From Breviolum minutum Mf 1.05b.01 (lineage: Eukaryota > Sar > Dinophyceae > Suessiales > Symbiodiniaceae), in NCBI GenBank assembly GCA_000507305.1, contig DF241591.1, forward strand, positions 9,639-73,638: DNA of 64,000 nt, written 5' to 3'. Made by a program: the position numbers and the translations under genes. The notes under the pieces were generated by a model that worked only from the letters and a program-made list of their open reading frames with translations, searched no databases and had not been told where the DNA came from. Position 1 is the stretch's first letter; each line of letters begins with the position of its first letter. Below are positions 1 through 9,112 of this stretch, one piece after another.

Positions 1-35
<35 letters not shown>

Positions 36-124
36 AGTAGTAGTAGTAGTAGTAGTAGGACTAGTAGTAGTACTAGTAGTAGTAATAGTAGTAGTAGTAG
101 TAGTAGTAGTAGCAGTAGCAGTAC

Positions 125-172
<48 letters not shown>

Positions 173-237
173 CAGTACTAGTAGTAGTAGTAGTAGTAGT
201 AGCAGTAGTAGTAGTAGCAGTAGTAGTAGTAGTAGTA
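1..237. repeat. AGT trinucleotide microsatellite
   Basis: About 79 units of AGT with scattered substitutions (AGC, ACT, one 1-nt slip near 36). It runs straight into the reverse transcriptase frame at 238, so it marks where the retroelement is truncated or where the assembly could not extend. Any valine or serine run read through it is probably not protein. Confidence 0.95.
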
Positions 238-840
238 GTGGACAGGCTCCATCTTCTACCTGGAGACGCCGTGAGGCCAGGGCTCGATTGTGGGGCCTTT
301 GCAATACCAAAAGACGAGGGGCGGGACAGGCTCATTTTAGATGCCCGTCCCCCGAACCAGTGTGAGAAAACTGAAGAACGCTGGATCAACTCCCTAGGAG
401 CTGTGCATCAGTTGGGTTTCTTCCACCTTAAGAAGGAGGAGCAGTTGAGGATGCACACTGAAGACCTTCGGGAGTTTTACCATTCCTTCAAGATTGGAGA
501 CCAACGGAGGATAAGAAACTGCCTGAAGGTGAGGCTCACAGTAGAGGAGGCCAGGCAGTTTAGAAGCTTCAATCCAGAGCTAGAAGGTTGTTCTTCCGTG
601 GCCCCATCGCTCAACACGATGGCAATGGGCGACTGCAACGCAGTCGCCTTTGGACAAACGTCTCATCTTGGAGCACTAGTTCAATCCGGAGCCGTCTCTG
701 TCAGAGATCTCATTTGCCTTCGGCAAACTCCACCTAGACAGCGGTGGTTTTGTGGTTTGATGGTAGATGATTTCCTTCTAGCACAGAGGCTGTTCCCATC
801 GACATTGCAGAGGATGCAGAGACTCATGGTAAGAAGGTGA
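238..840 (+). CDS. Reverse transcriptase domain (N-terminal part, truncated)
   Basis: This is the polymerase core of the element, which copies element RNA into DNA. A fingers motif (FAIPKDEGRDRLILD) lies at residues about 22-36, a motif A-like segment (EDLREFYHSF) at about 75, a motif B-like glycine (MAMGDCNAV) at about 127 and the catalytic motif C (MVDDF) at about 176. It is open from the microsatellite with no convincing Met, and 238 is only a GTG. The frame stops at 838-840, just after motif C, while the thumb continues in the -1 frame (next CDS). The real RT is therefore split by one frameshift. Confidence 0.8.
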   Translation: MDRLHLLPGDAVRPGLDCGAFAIPKDEGRDRLILDARPPNQCEKTEERWINSLGAVHQLGFFHLKKEEQLRMHTEDLREFYHSFKIGDQRRIRNCLKVRLTVEEARQFRSFNPELEGCSSVAPSLNTMAMGDCNAVAFGQTSHLGALVQSGAVSVRDLICLRQTPPRQRWFCGLMVDDFLLAQRLFPSTLQRMQRLMVRR

Positions 841-3800
841 TCAAGAAGGTTCGAGAGTGCTACCTTGACGTTGGCTTGCCTCGGCATGAAGGTAAGTCTG
901 AGGAGTTTGCTTCAAAGTGCTGCTTTTGGGGCGTCGAGGTCAACGGAGTTTTGGGCACAGTGAGGCCTAGTTTGAGGAGAGCCGTCCCATTGTGTTTTCT
1001 GGTCCTGAGAATCCTGCAACTTCAGTGCAGCACAGTGGGGCTGCTCGAGATCCTTTCGGGGTCGCTTGTTTCCATCTTCCAAATAGAGAGGCGGCACATG
1101 TCGGTTCTAGAGGAGATCTACAATGCCCAGCGGGGCCGAGGACAAGAGGAAGTCATCAGGCTGTCTTCTAGCTTGGTGGATGAGCTCCTTTCATGCATCG
1201 GGCTGGTAGCTGTTACCTCGATGAACCTCAGGTTGGAACCGTCCACTTCAGTCATTGCTTCTGATGCTTCCTCAAGGGCAGAGGCCGCAGTTGTCACGGA
1301 ATTGGGCAGGTCTGCGGTTGAAGAGCTGAAGAATCTGGGGCTCAGCAAATGTCTTTGGAACTGCTTGCTTAACCCCTATGCAGCATACTTCAGAGAACGA
1401 GGAGCTCTACCTGAGGAGGAGGAGCTTCCCGGAGGAGACGTTTTTCAGATGCATCCAGTTTGGGAAGAGATATCCAGCAGCTGTCAGTTCAGGCAGTACG
1501 GACCAGTTGTGCATGTGAAGAAACGCAGGCACATCAACCTTGGCGAGATTCGTTCTGCCCTTGCCGCTGAGACGCGATTTGCTTTGCAGCGGCCGGGACA
1601 TTACTTTGTTCATCTCCAAGACAGTCAGGTCTCCTTAGCTTGCGTGAGCAAAGGACGCTCATCTTCGCGTCACATCAACTATGAACTTCAGAAGTCTATC
1701 CCGTTCGTTACGGGGCAGCAGGTGCGGGGCTACCTTGGTTTCGTCCGATCGAAATGGAATCCAAGCGATGATCCCACTCGTGGGGCAACGGTTCGACTGG
1801 CCAGCAGAGAGAAGGCGGCTTGGTTGGCCGAATTGGAGGCCGGCAAGTTTGAGGGCTATGATGGCTTCCTAGCTCGAGAAGGGCTCAATAGGGAGGACAA
1901 CAGTGGTCTTCCTGCAGAATCTGAGCTGTATGGCGAAGCAAACCTTGATCTTCGGAGGGTCAAAGATTGCAAAAGAGAGAGGCTGAAGCTCATTGCGGCT
2001 CAGAATCGCAAGGGAGAGGAGAAGAGGATGCAATCGACAATGCCGGTTGCTAAGAAGGAAGATTGCAGAAGAGGACAGAGAGGAGCAGGAGAGAGGAGTG
2101 GCAGTCCAGAGGATGAGAAGGCACCCGACCAGAACCCTGAGTGCCCTCCAGCTCCGGCTGGATCCAATTTACCACGTTTAAGCCGCCTTGAACAGAGCTG
2201 GTGCTCTGAGGAGCTCTTCCAGCTCCTATGCAGCTTTGATCCCTCTCAGTTCATCTTCTCTTCTTCCTTCTCAAGTCTTCATGAGGCTCTTTCTTCCGGG
2301 CCAGGTTTTCTCGACCTGTTTAGTGGCCAACGAGGAGTCGCAAAGAGCCTAGCCAGGAAAGCAAAAACCTGGGTCCTCTGTTTCGATCTTAGTCATGACC
2401 CCGGGGAAGATTTGCTAGATTCTCTTTTGCAAGTGCGTATAACTAAGTTAGTTTTGGGGCGAGTTTTTAGAGCCATGGGAGCTGGACCAGTCTGTGCTTC
2501 ATTCAGTACAGCGATCACTCCGCCTACTCGTACTCTGCTTCATCCGGGTGGAGTTCCGTGGGCTTCGGAGAAGCAAGGCAATTTGATGCTCAAATTTGTT
2601 TTGAGCCTTTGCTGCATTTTTTCTGAACTCGGCCTGCACTGGTGGGTCGAGAACCCTTGGGGCTCATGGCTCTGGCGACAGCCAGGCAAACTATCTTGGA
2701 ACAAGCTGCTTTCTGACCGCAGAGTCGGCGACCTCAAAATTGACTACTGTCGCTTCTCGACACCTTGGAGGAAGCGTACTCGGTTCAAAACAACTTTGCA
2801 TTTGGCCAGTCAAAGCTGCACTTGTGAGTGTTCGAAACCCCATTTGCAGTTGAGAGGGAAGTGTCCCCGCACTGGCATGAACTTTACAAAGCTGGCTGAA
2901 CCGTATCCTCGAGGGGTGTGTGAAGCTTTGGCTACGGCTATGCTGATCGACTCACGGCGACGGGCTTTGGATATCAACCGGTGTGCACGGCATGTTGGAC
3001 AAGTCATCGGAGAGGCTCAACATCCTGGGCCTGCTTTTCGACGGGGTCAGCGAGATCAAAATCTCGGAGATGTCAGTTTGCTGGAACCTGTGACGATACA
3101 GCTTCGCAGTCGAGTTTTTGCTGCTTTCCAGGATTGGGCTTTGCAGGCTTTGGATCCCGAGGTCTTCGAATGGGTGTTGCAGCACCCCGTTTCTCTGGTC
3201 AAGCTTTTGGTCAACTATGGGCACGAGAGTTTTCGTACTGGAATGCCTTTGATGTACTATAGGCAACTTCTCGCACATCTTCAGAAAGAAATCCCCGGGC
3301 TTAGAGCTCATCTGGGGCCGGGATGGGAAACTGTGACGAAGTGGGAGCTTCTGGAACCGGTGCAGCATAGGCCGCCGCTTCCCGAACCACTTCTCGAAGC
3401 TTGTGTGGCTCTGGGTTTGAAGTGGGGTTGGTTCACTTGGACTGGATGTTTGGCTCTTTGCTTCTTTGGTGCTTGTCGTATCGGAGAAGTACTTGGTGCA
3501 AGACGCAGTGACTTGTTGACACCCTCTGATCTTTTGAGTGAAGAACCCAAGCTGTACTTGAGAATAGGTAACCCTAAGTCTCGGCGAAGAGGTGCGAACA
3601 TTCAGTATACAACAGTCGACATCCCATTCTGGACCAACTTGATTTGCAAGATTTTCGAAGACCTTCCTAGAGATGCTAGGCTTTATGAGGCTACACCTTC
3701 TGCATTTCGTACTCGGTGGAACGCAGTGTTGAAGCAGATCGGAGTCGACTCAAGACATCGGCTCACGCCTGGGTCATTGAGAGCAGGGGGGGCGATTGCA

Positions 3801-4004
3801 GCTCACAAGCGAGGGCTGGGTATCAACGATCTGCTTTGGAAACTCCGACTTCAACACTTAAAGACATTGAGTCACTATCTGCAGGAGACTACAGCAGTCT
3901 CAGTCCTTCCATCACTACCAGAAAAAGTTCGAACCCGAATCCAGCTTCTCCGGAGCATTCTACCAAAACTTCGTTTTGTGGCCCGTAGCGCAGTCGCCCA
4001 GTGA
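837..4004 (+). CDS. RT thumb / RNase H / cytosine-methyltransferase-like / tyrosine recombinase polyprotein
   Basis: A frame of 1055 codons without introns. Residues 1-60 finish the RT (FWGVEVNG). RNase H spans about 135-320, with the acidic IASDASSRAE, then HINLGEIRSA and KWNPSDDPTRG near its end. A class I methyltransferase-like domain spans about 487-690: FLDLFSGQRG (SAM-binding motif I), GPVCASFS (motif IV-like, with a Cys) and WWVENPW (motif VI-like ENP). VIGEAQHPGP lies at about 723-732. The tyrosine recombinase spans about 800-1030, with GACRIGEVLG (first catalytic Arg), PKSRRRG (Lys), TPGSLRAGGA (second Arg) and LSHYLQE (nucleophile Tyr). The usual His of HxxR is not visible. These families are known to copy, mark and integrate DIRS elements; activity of this copy is unproven. 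837 is not a true start. Confidence 0.85.
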   Translation: MIKKVRECYLDVGLPRHEGKSEEFASKCCFWGVEVNGVLGTVRPSLRRAVPLCFLVLRILQLQCSTVGLLEILSGSLVSIFQIERRHMSVLEEIYNAQRGRGQEEVIRLSSSLVDELLSCIGLVAVTSMNLRLEPSTSVIASDASSRAEAAVVTELGRSAVEELKNLGLSKCLWNCLLNPYAAYFRERGALPEEEELPGGDVFQMHPVWEEISSSCQFRQYGPVVHVKKRRHINLGEIRSALAAETRFALQRPGHYFVHLQDSQVSLACVSKGRSSSRHINYELQKSIPFVTGQQVRGYLGFVRSKWNPSDDPTRGATVRLASREKAAWLAELEAGKFEGYDGFLAREGLNREDNSGLPAESELYGEANLDLRRVKDCKRERLKLIAAQNRKGEEKRMQSTMPVAKKEDCRRGQRGAGERSGSPEDEKAPDQNPECPPAPAGSNLPRLSRLEQSWCSEELFQLLCSFDPSQFIFSSSFSSLHEALSSGPGFLDLFSGQRGVAKSLARKAKTWVLCFDLSHDPGEDLLDSLLQVRITKLVLGRVFRAMGAGPVCASFSTAITPPTRTLLHPGGVPWASEKQGNLMLKFVLSLCCIFSELGLHWWVENPWGSWLWRQPGKLSWNKLLSDRRVGDLKIDYCRFSTPWRKRTRFKTTLHLASQSCTCECSKPHLQLRGKCPRTGMNFTKLAEPYPRGVCEALATAMLIDSRRRALDINRCARHVGQVIGEAQHPGPAFRRGQRDQNLGDVSLLEPVTIQLRSRVFAAFQDWALQALDPEVFEWVLQHPVSLVKLLVNYGHESFRTGMPLMYYRQLLAHLQKEIPGLRAHLGPGWETVTKWELLEPVQHRPPLPEPLLEACVALGLKWGWFTWTGCLALCFFGACRIGEVLGARRSDLLTPSDLLSEEPKLYLRIGNPKSRRRGANIQYTTVDIPFWTNLICKIFEDLPRDARLYEATPSAFRTRWNAVLKQIGVDSRHRLTPGSLRAGGAIAAHKRGLGINDLLWKLRLQHLKTLSHYLQETTAVSVLPSLPEKVRTRIQLLRSILPKLRFVARSAVAQ

Positions 4005-4040
4005 TCCTCACTTTGTTTGGCTATGGCCCGGGAGTGTTTT

Positions 4041-5112
4041 GGAGAAGCTATAGCTCTTTGGTGGCAGAGCTTTTGATTTGGAAAGAATTTCCCAGCATAG
4101 CTGGAAGAATCAATTTCAATGTTTGGCCAAACTTCGGCCTTTGGAAGGCCGCACTCAGATCAACGACAGCTCTGGCAGCAAAAAGTGCCAGCTTGAAAGT
4201 GACTGCTGACAACATGCTTTCCTCATGTTTTCTGTGGGAACTTAGTTTCTCGGCCCACGGCCACCCGCCCTGGAGAAGCTATAGCTCTTTGGTGGCAGAG
4301 CTTTTGATTTGGAAAGAATTTCCCAGCATAGCTGGAAGAATCAATTTCAATGTTTGGCCAAACTTCGGCCTTTGGAAGGCCGCACTCAGATCAACGACAG
4401 CTCTGGCAGCAAAAAGTGCCAGCTTGAAAGTGACTGCTGACAACATGCTTTCCTCATGTTTTCTGTGGGAACTTAGTTTCTCGGCCCACGGCCACCCGCC
4501 CTGGAGAAGCTATAGCTCTTTGGTGGCAGAGCTTTTGATTTGGAAAGAATTTCCCAGCATAGCTGGAAGAATCAATTTCAATGTTTGGCCAAACTTCGGC
4601 CTTTGGAAGGCCGCACTCAGATCAACGACAGCTCTGGCAGCAAAAAGTGCCAGCTTGAAAGTGACTGCTGACAACATGCTTTCCTCATGTTTTCTGTGGG
4701 AACTTAGTTTCTCGGCCCACGGCCACCCGCCCTGGAGAAGCTATAGCTCTTTGGTGGCAGAGCTTTTGATTTGGAAAGAATTTCCCAGCATAGCTGGAAG
4801 AATCAATTTCAATGTTTGGCCAAACTTCGGCCTTTGGAAGGCCGCACTCAGATCAACGACAGCTCTGGCAGCAAAAAGTGCCAGCTTGAAAGTGACTGCT
4901 GACAACATGCTTTCCTCATGTTTTCTGTGGGAACTTAGTTTCTCGGCCCACGGCCACCCGCCCTGGAGAAGCTATAGCTCTTTGGTGGCAGAGCTTTTGA
5001 TTTGGAAAGAATTTCCCAGCATAGCTGGAAGAATCAATTTCAATGTTTGGCCAAACTTCGGCCTTTGGAAGGCCGCACTCAGATCAACGACAGCTCTGGC
5101 AGCAAAAAGTGC
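4041..5112 (+). repeat. 231-bp tandem repeat, at least 4.6 near-identical copies
   Basis: Copies begin at 4041, 4272, 4503, 4734 and 4965 and look identical. The period is 77 x 3, so one frame stays open across the whole array, which creates a long ORF that need not be protein. Each unit contains the short palindrome CGGCCTTTGGAAGGCCG. The fifth copy is cut at the N at 5113. Confidence 0.95.
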
Positions 5113-5433
5113 NTTGAGTCCGGTGCCAACAAAGACCAAGCCCGGACAAATGATGGAGCAACGCCTCTTCACACAGCAGCTTGGCATTGGCACCTTGAAG
5201 TTGTTCGATTTCTGGTTGAGTCCGGTGCCAACAAAGACCAAGGCCGAGCAGATGTTGGAGCAACGCCCCTTTACACAGCAGTCTGGCATGTGCAATTTCG
5301 ATTCGTCCTTTTTCTGGTCAAGTCCCGAGCAACACCTTTATGTGCTGTGGCCGAGAACGGGCTCTTTGTCTATTTTGTCTTGTCTTGTTGGTTTCTCTTG
5401 GTGTTACGGTTCTGTCAAGAGACCTGGAGATGA
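5113..5433 (+). CDS. Ankyrin-repeat protein fragment
   Basis: The frame starting at the N reads ESGANKDQ, then GATPLHTAAWHWHLEVVRFL, then a second ESGANKDQ and GATPLYTAVW. That is two ankyrin repeats with the TPLH and LLxxGAN-type signatures, followed by a degraded third (ATPLCAVAENGL) and a hydrophobic tail to a stop at 5431-5433. Ankyrin repeats bind other proteins. The fragment has no start, begins exactly at an assembly N and has no visible link to the retroelement. It may be a pseudogene piece or the edge of a gene whose left side was mis-joined. Confidence 0.6.
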   Translation, partial: XESGANKDQARTNDGATPLHTAAWHWHLEVVRFLVESGANKDQGRADVGATPLYTAVWHVQFRFVLFLVKSRATPLCAVAENGLFVYFVLSCWFLLVLRFCQETWR

Positions 5434-7977
5434 AATTCACCGCATCTCCTGTTGAATTGCGCGATTTTATTGCTTGCAGAAGTGGGTAAAAGATGGTACA
5501 ATAGAAATTCTCAAAAGCGACGCAAGGTCCTTGGGTCACCTCAAACAAGTCACCAATTTTCATCTGTTTCCATTTTCTTTAATGGTGAACACAAAAACAA
5601 TCCGAAACAACCCTTGCTGCTGAACTTGCTTGCTGTCATAGTTTGTTCCATGAATCCTTGGATTTGTTTTGTTGGTGATTTTTTACTTTCTACCATGTTT
5701 TTTTCACCACCATCAAACCACCATTTGGGAGAAGATTTTTTACATTGTCAAAACATCTTAAGCAAAATCCAAGTCCTGTTATTATCTGTGGTTAAAGAAA
5801 TTAATTCGCAGGTTTCATGAAGGTCTCAAGAAAATCAACCACAATAACAGTATCAACTTTTCATGAAATTCCGAAGTCATTCATTAGCTTGTCTCCTGCT
5901 CCCTTCAACTGCATGGCTTCATAGAAATCTTGGAGTTTTTGGCCTTGGGTCTTGCCAGGCGCAAGTGGCTGGTGGAGCCATTTCAGTGTGCCTGCCACCG
6001 GGGAAATGGAAATGGTGGAAACAAAAAGTTAAGTGCTTGAGGGTTGATGCACTCTTTTTAGGAAAAAGTAGGGAATGAGTACTTGCAGGTTGGCATCTTC
6101 AATTCTTTACATTTTTGAGAAACTCTTAGGGGAAGTGTAAGCCAACTTCGATACAATCATCAACCCCAAAGGCAACAAACTGAGTGTTAGATGCTGCTGG
6201 GATCTCCGGAGAGGTTAGGGCCCGGGTGAGACCAGGCTGTACAAAACTTCACTTTCGGCATCGGAGTGGATTCACTTGAAAACTTGTTGAAAAAACCCTG
6301 TAAAAAACAGTGGGTAAATGATCAATTCATCTTATGAAGGGAACCCGTTTTTAACTTTTAGCCTCCATTATCCACTATGAGCCAATGTTTAGGCCGGGCC
6401 CAAAGATTCACCCTTCAACATGCAAACTGGAAATTTTGATTGTCGACTGAGGCCTATCCAACTGGAATGCTGGCTGGTCCGGCTCAAAGAAGTCATGGCT
6501 TTTCGGCTGGCATTATGGGGGTAAAGCTGCTTGGTTGGTTTGGGGTTGCCTTTCGTTGATTTGTTGCGATTTGTTGGCTTGTTTTTTTTTTGGGGGGGTG
6601 GTTGTTCGATTGTCTGATTGGTTGTTTAGTGTAAGAAATTTCCCCACAATGGCCCTGTAATTCAGGTCTCTGCCTGCGATCAGGGAAAAAAACCGGCCGC
6701 ACTTCAGACAATGAAGCCACAGTTCACCATGGTACGAGTGTTGAGTTATCAACCGATGGCCTACCATACACCACCTACCAAAACCAATAGTGTAGAAACC
6801 AGAAACCAGTCTCAGTGTAACCAGGGGGATCAGCAAAGATGAGGTCTTCCTTCAGTCAAGTGATTCATCAACGATTCGGCTTCTGTAACACTTTCTAATC
6901 CTGAACATAGTGAGATCAGCTCGTGTCCTTTCGTCCAGTGGGATTGCATTTCGAGGCATCCATGGCTCATTGCATCTCCATTGCTCAAGAGGCAGGTTTG
7001 AACAATTCCTGGAAGCAATGAAGTCAAGAGACGAGAGACGAGAGACTTCACTGTCGCCTGAAAAGCCAGGTTGGAGATCTTTGATTTGCATTGTTAGCGA
7101 ACCTTACTTTTGCTTCCTTGTGGGGAGCGTGATGCCAGGTGGACAGGTGTACTGCGAAGCAACAACCTCATTGACCTCATTTTGAGGAACGCTTGCTGCA
7201 AAGGCATTTCAGCGGCCACTTGAGATGAAAACGTGCACGACTTGACGCGGAGACAGAACGATGGTAAGACTGAAATCCCCTGCATCTCTTCCATTCAAGG
7301 GTCCTTCAGGGGCATTACGTCACTGTAAATATACCGGTTGAGTGAAACTGGAAAAGAGGTTCTATATAAATCCACGTATTTGAGTCTCATGTCCAAAACA
7401 ACTATTATAACAACTTCTTGATGTTGGTGACTGCGAGGTACATATCCGTCAAAGGGCATCATCGTTCAACTTGAGAGAATCTATGGGTCCTCACCCATTC
7501 CGAGCTTTTTTCCCCAAGTACAGATGCTCAATGTCCAATTGTGATTCTTTTGGACTCTCATACAATCATCAATGAAGGGGCGCAAAACTCACTTCTTGTG
7601 CCAACAGCGATCCGCATCCTTGTTGACCATTGACCATTGTGTTCATAGCCACCGAGATAATCATAGTACTTGTAGAAAATTGTTTACTTTTCGCCTGGGG
7701 CTGGGGAGAGACGGCCCTTGAGACAAAACGGCTGCCACAAGTACTGGTACGTACGTTACGTACATGAAATAGTGGGAATGGTGTCAGAGCTTGTCAATAT
7801 GTAACCTTTGTTTTTTTGCCTAATCAGATTTTTCAGTGAATCTATATGAATACATGAAGAAATGCAGCATCGGATTTTGCAGTGGAGGATGTTTAGAGCC
7901 TGCAAGCGGAGATGGGATTCGGATAGCATCTCGAAATCAAGACGCTGGGCCGCTGGGCCGGGAATTGTCCCCCAAAG
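5434..7977. other. No firm gene; intronic or intergenic sequence
   Basis: AT-rich sequence with many stops. One stretch at about 6913-7020 reads well on the plus strand (DQLVSFRPVGLHFEASMAHC) and could be an upstream exon of the membrane protein gene at 7978, but competing frames look equally good. Nothing else is supportable. Confidence 0.5.
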
Positions 7978-8553
7978 GGGGCCACTTTGATTGCAATGGA
8001 AATGGAGGTTCCTTTACTGCTGTTAGGCCTGCTGATAGCCGTGCCAATGTTGATGGCTTGTGCCTCTTTGTGCTGGTACCGAAAGAGCTTGCCAGCCATG
8101 CTGCCAGATTTTCGCACGAAGGCAACCAGCAAGGAACACTATTTGTTTAAAGTTCAAACTGAAGAGCAGCTGAGGCAAGCTGCACTCGAGGCTGGTGAAG
8201 ATCCTGGCAAGTTGGGTGGGGCGCCATCACGAAGTTTGACATTGAGACCGGATGAAGTGCCAGAAGAAAACCACATGGAATCTCTGGTGTTGGAAGGAGA
8301 GGACGTTGTGGAGATTCGACAAGCCAGCAAAACCAGTGGGTGCTCCACTATTCCGAATGCTTCCCATGCCAGCAGTGGTGAAGATGAAAGTGGTCGGCCG
8401 GGGAGGGCAGGCTCCAAGCAAAGCGTTGGCAAAAAGAAAGGAAGAAGTCAGAGTAAACTAAGCCGGGCTGGGAGCAAGACAAGCACTCGCCCTGACCCTC
8501 ACCTTCAACGATCGCGAAGTTTGTCCGAAGGTCAGTTGCACATTTCCAAGCAG
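7978..8553 (+). CDS. Exon of a membrane protein: TM helix plus Ser/Arg/Lys-rich tail
   Basis: 192 codons in phase 0 at both ends, preceded by AAAG and ending at a consensus donor (AAGCAG|GTGAGT). It reads through a 20-residue hydrophobic helix (MEVPLLLLGLLIAVPMLMAC), an acidic/Gln-rich segment, and then a basic, serine-rich stretch with repeated RAGSK motifs. The third codon positions are GC-rich. This looks like the membrane anchor and cytoplasmic tail of a protein whose ectodomain lies in exons to the left that I could not place. Family unknown. Confidence 0.65.
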
Positions 8554-8661
8554 GTGAGTGCAGGACAGACGCTTGGAGACCAACTCGCATTTCGATCCCA
8601 GTTCGCAATTGGATTGACTTTTGTCCTTTCTGCTTTTTGTGTTTTGATCCATTTTTTTTAG

Positions 8662-8757
8662 AGTTCAGGATTTGCCTCCCCAAAACTTCTGTACGTTTTG
8701 CTTGTGCTCTTTGTGACTCTTGCATGGCAATACTGCATCGCTCTCCGCCATATTTGA
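8662..8757 (+). CDS. Probable last exon of the same membrane protein
   Basis: Follows a long T tract and AG in phase 0, matching the donor at 8553. It encodes SSGFASPK, then a second hydrophobic helix (LLYVLLVLFVTLAW) and QYCIALRHI, then a TGA at 8755. Two helices flanking a basic loop would place the Ser/Arg-rich segment on one face of the membrane. Confidence 0.55.
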   Translation, partial: SSGFASPKLLYVLLVLFVTLAWQYCIALRHI

Positions 8758-9073
8758 GGTGGAGATGACACGTGGACCTCAACTCATTCCCAGATCTTTG
8801 GGAGTTCGTTGATGCCACCGGGTGTGGTTCCAGACAACCCAAAAGAAGCACCGCGGCGGCAGGGTTCCAAGGGTTCAAACAGAAGCCGGTCCCGACCTTT
8901 GCACTAAGAGACTGACTTTCTCTGTCTATTTGATCACTATTTGATCATTTTTTTGCATAAAGTGCTTCAAAGTGCTTCAATACTTTCAGAGCTCTTTTGT
9001 TTCGCTTCATTTTTGTTCTCAGACGTCGACGGATTAGTAAAGAGCTGAGCCGTTGATAGAGTCCACGGCAGTC

Positions 9074-9112
9074 ATGGAATCTCCCAATACATCCGGCTTT
9101 TCATATGGAAGT
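9074..9112 (+). CDS. Possible first coding exon (MESPNTSG...)
   Basis: An ATG followed by 13 codons to a GTAAGG donor, phase 0. The next exon at 9181 continues in phase. The in-frame upstream stop is about 70 nt away, so the ATG is a credible start, but an upstream exon is not excluded. Confidence 0.45.

Larger units (their letters stand above)
238..5112 (+). mobile_element. DIRS-like tyrosine-recombinase retrotransposon, 5'-truncated, frameshifted
   Basis: Domain order is reverse transcriptase, RNase H, a SAM-methyltransferase-like domain, then a tyrosine recombinase. RT plus RNase H plus tyrosine recombinase, with no aspartic protease or DDE integrase seen, defines the DIRS order. The fingers of the RT are present, but everything upstream is replaced by microsatellite. 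The reading frame breaks once, near 775-838. The 3' end is a 231-bp tandem array of at least 4.6 copies, cut off by an N at 5113. No split direct repeats or internal complementary region could be identified, so the outer limits are approximate. It is probably a non-autonomous or decaying copy. Confidence 0.85.

Noticed and set aside
4001-5455. 484-codon plus-strand frame with 77-residue repeats
   Set aside because: It is open only because the tandem period is a multiple of three, spans an N, and has no homology or start context.
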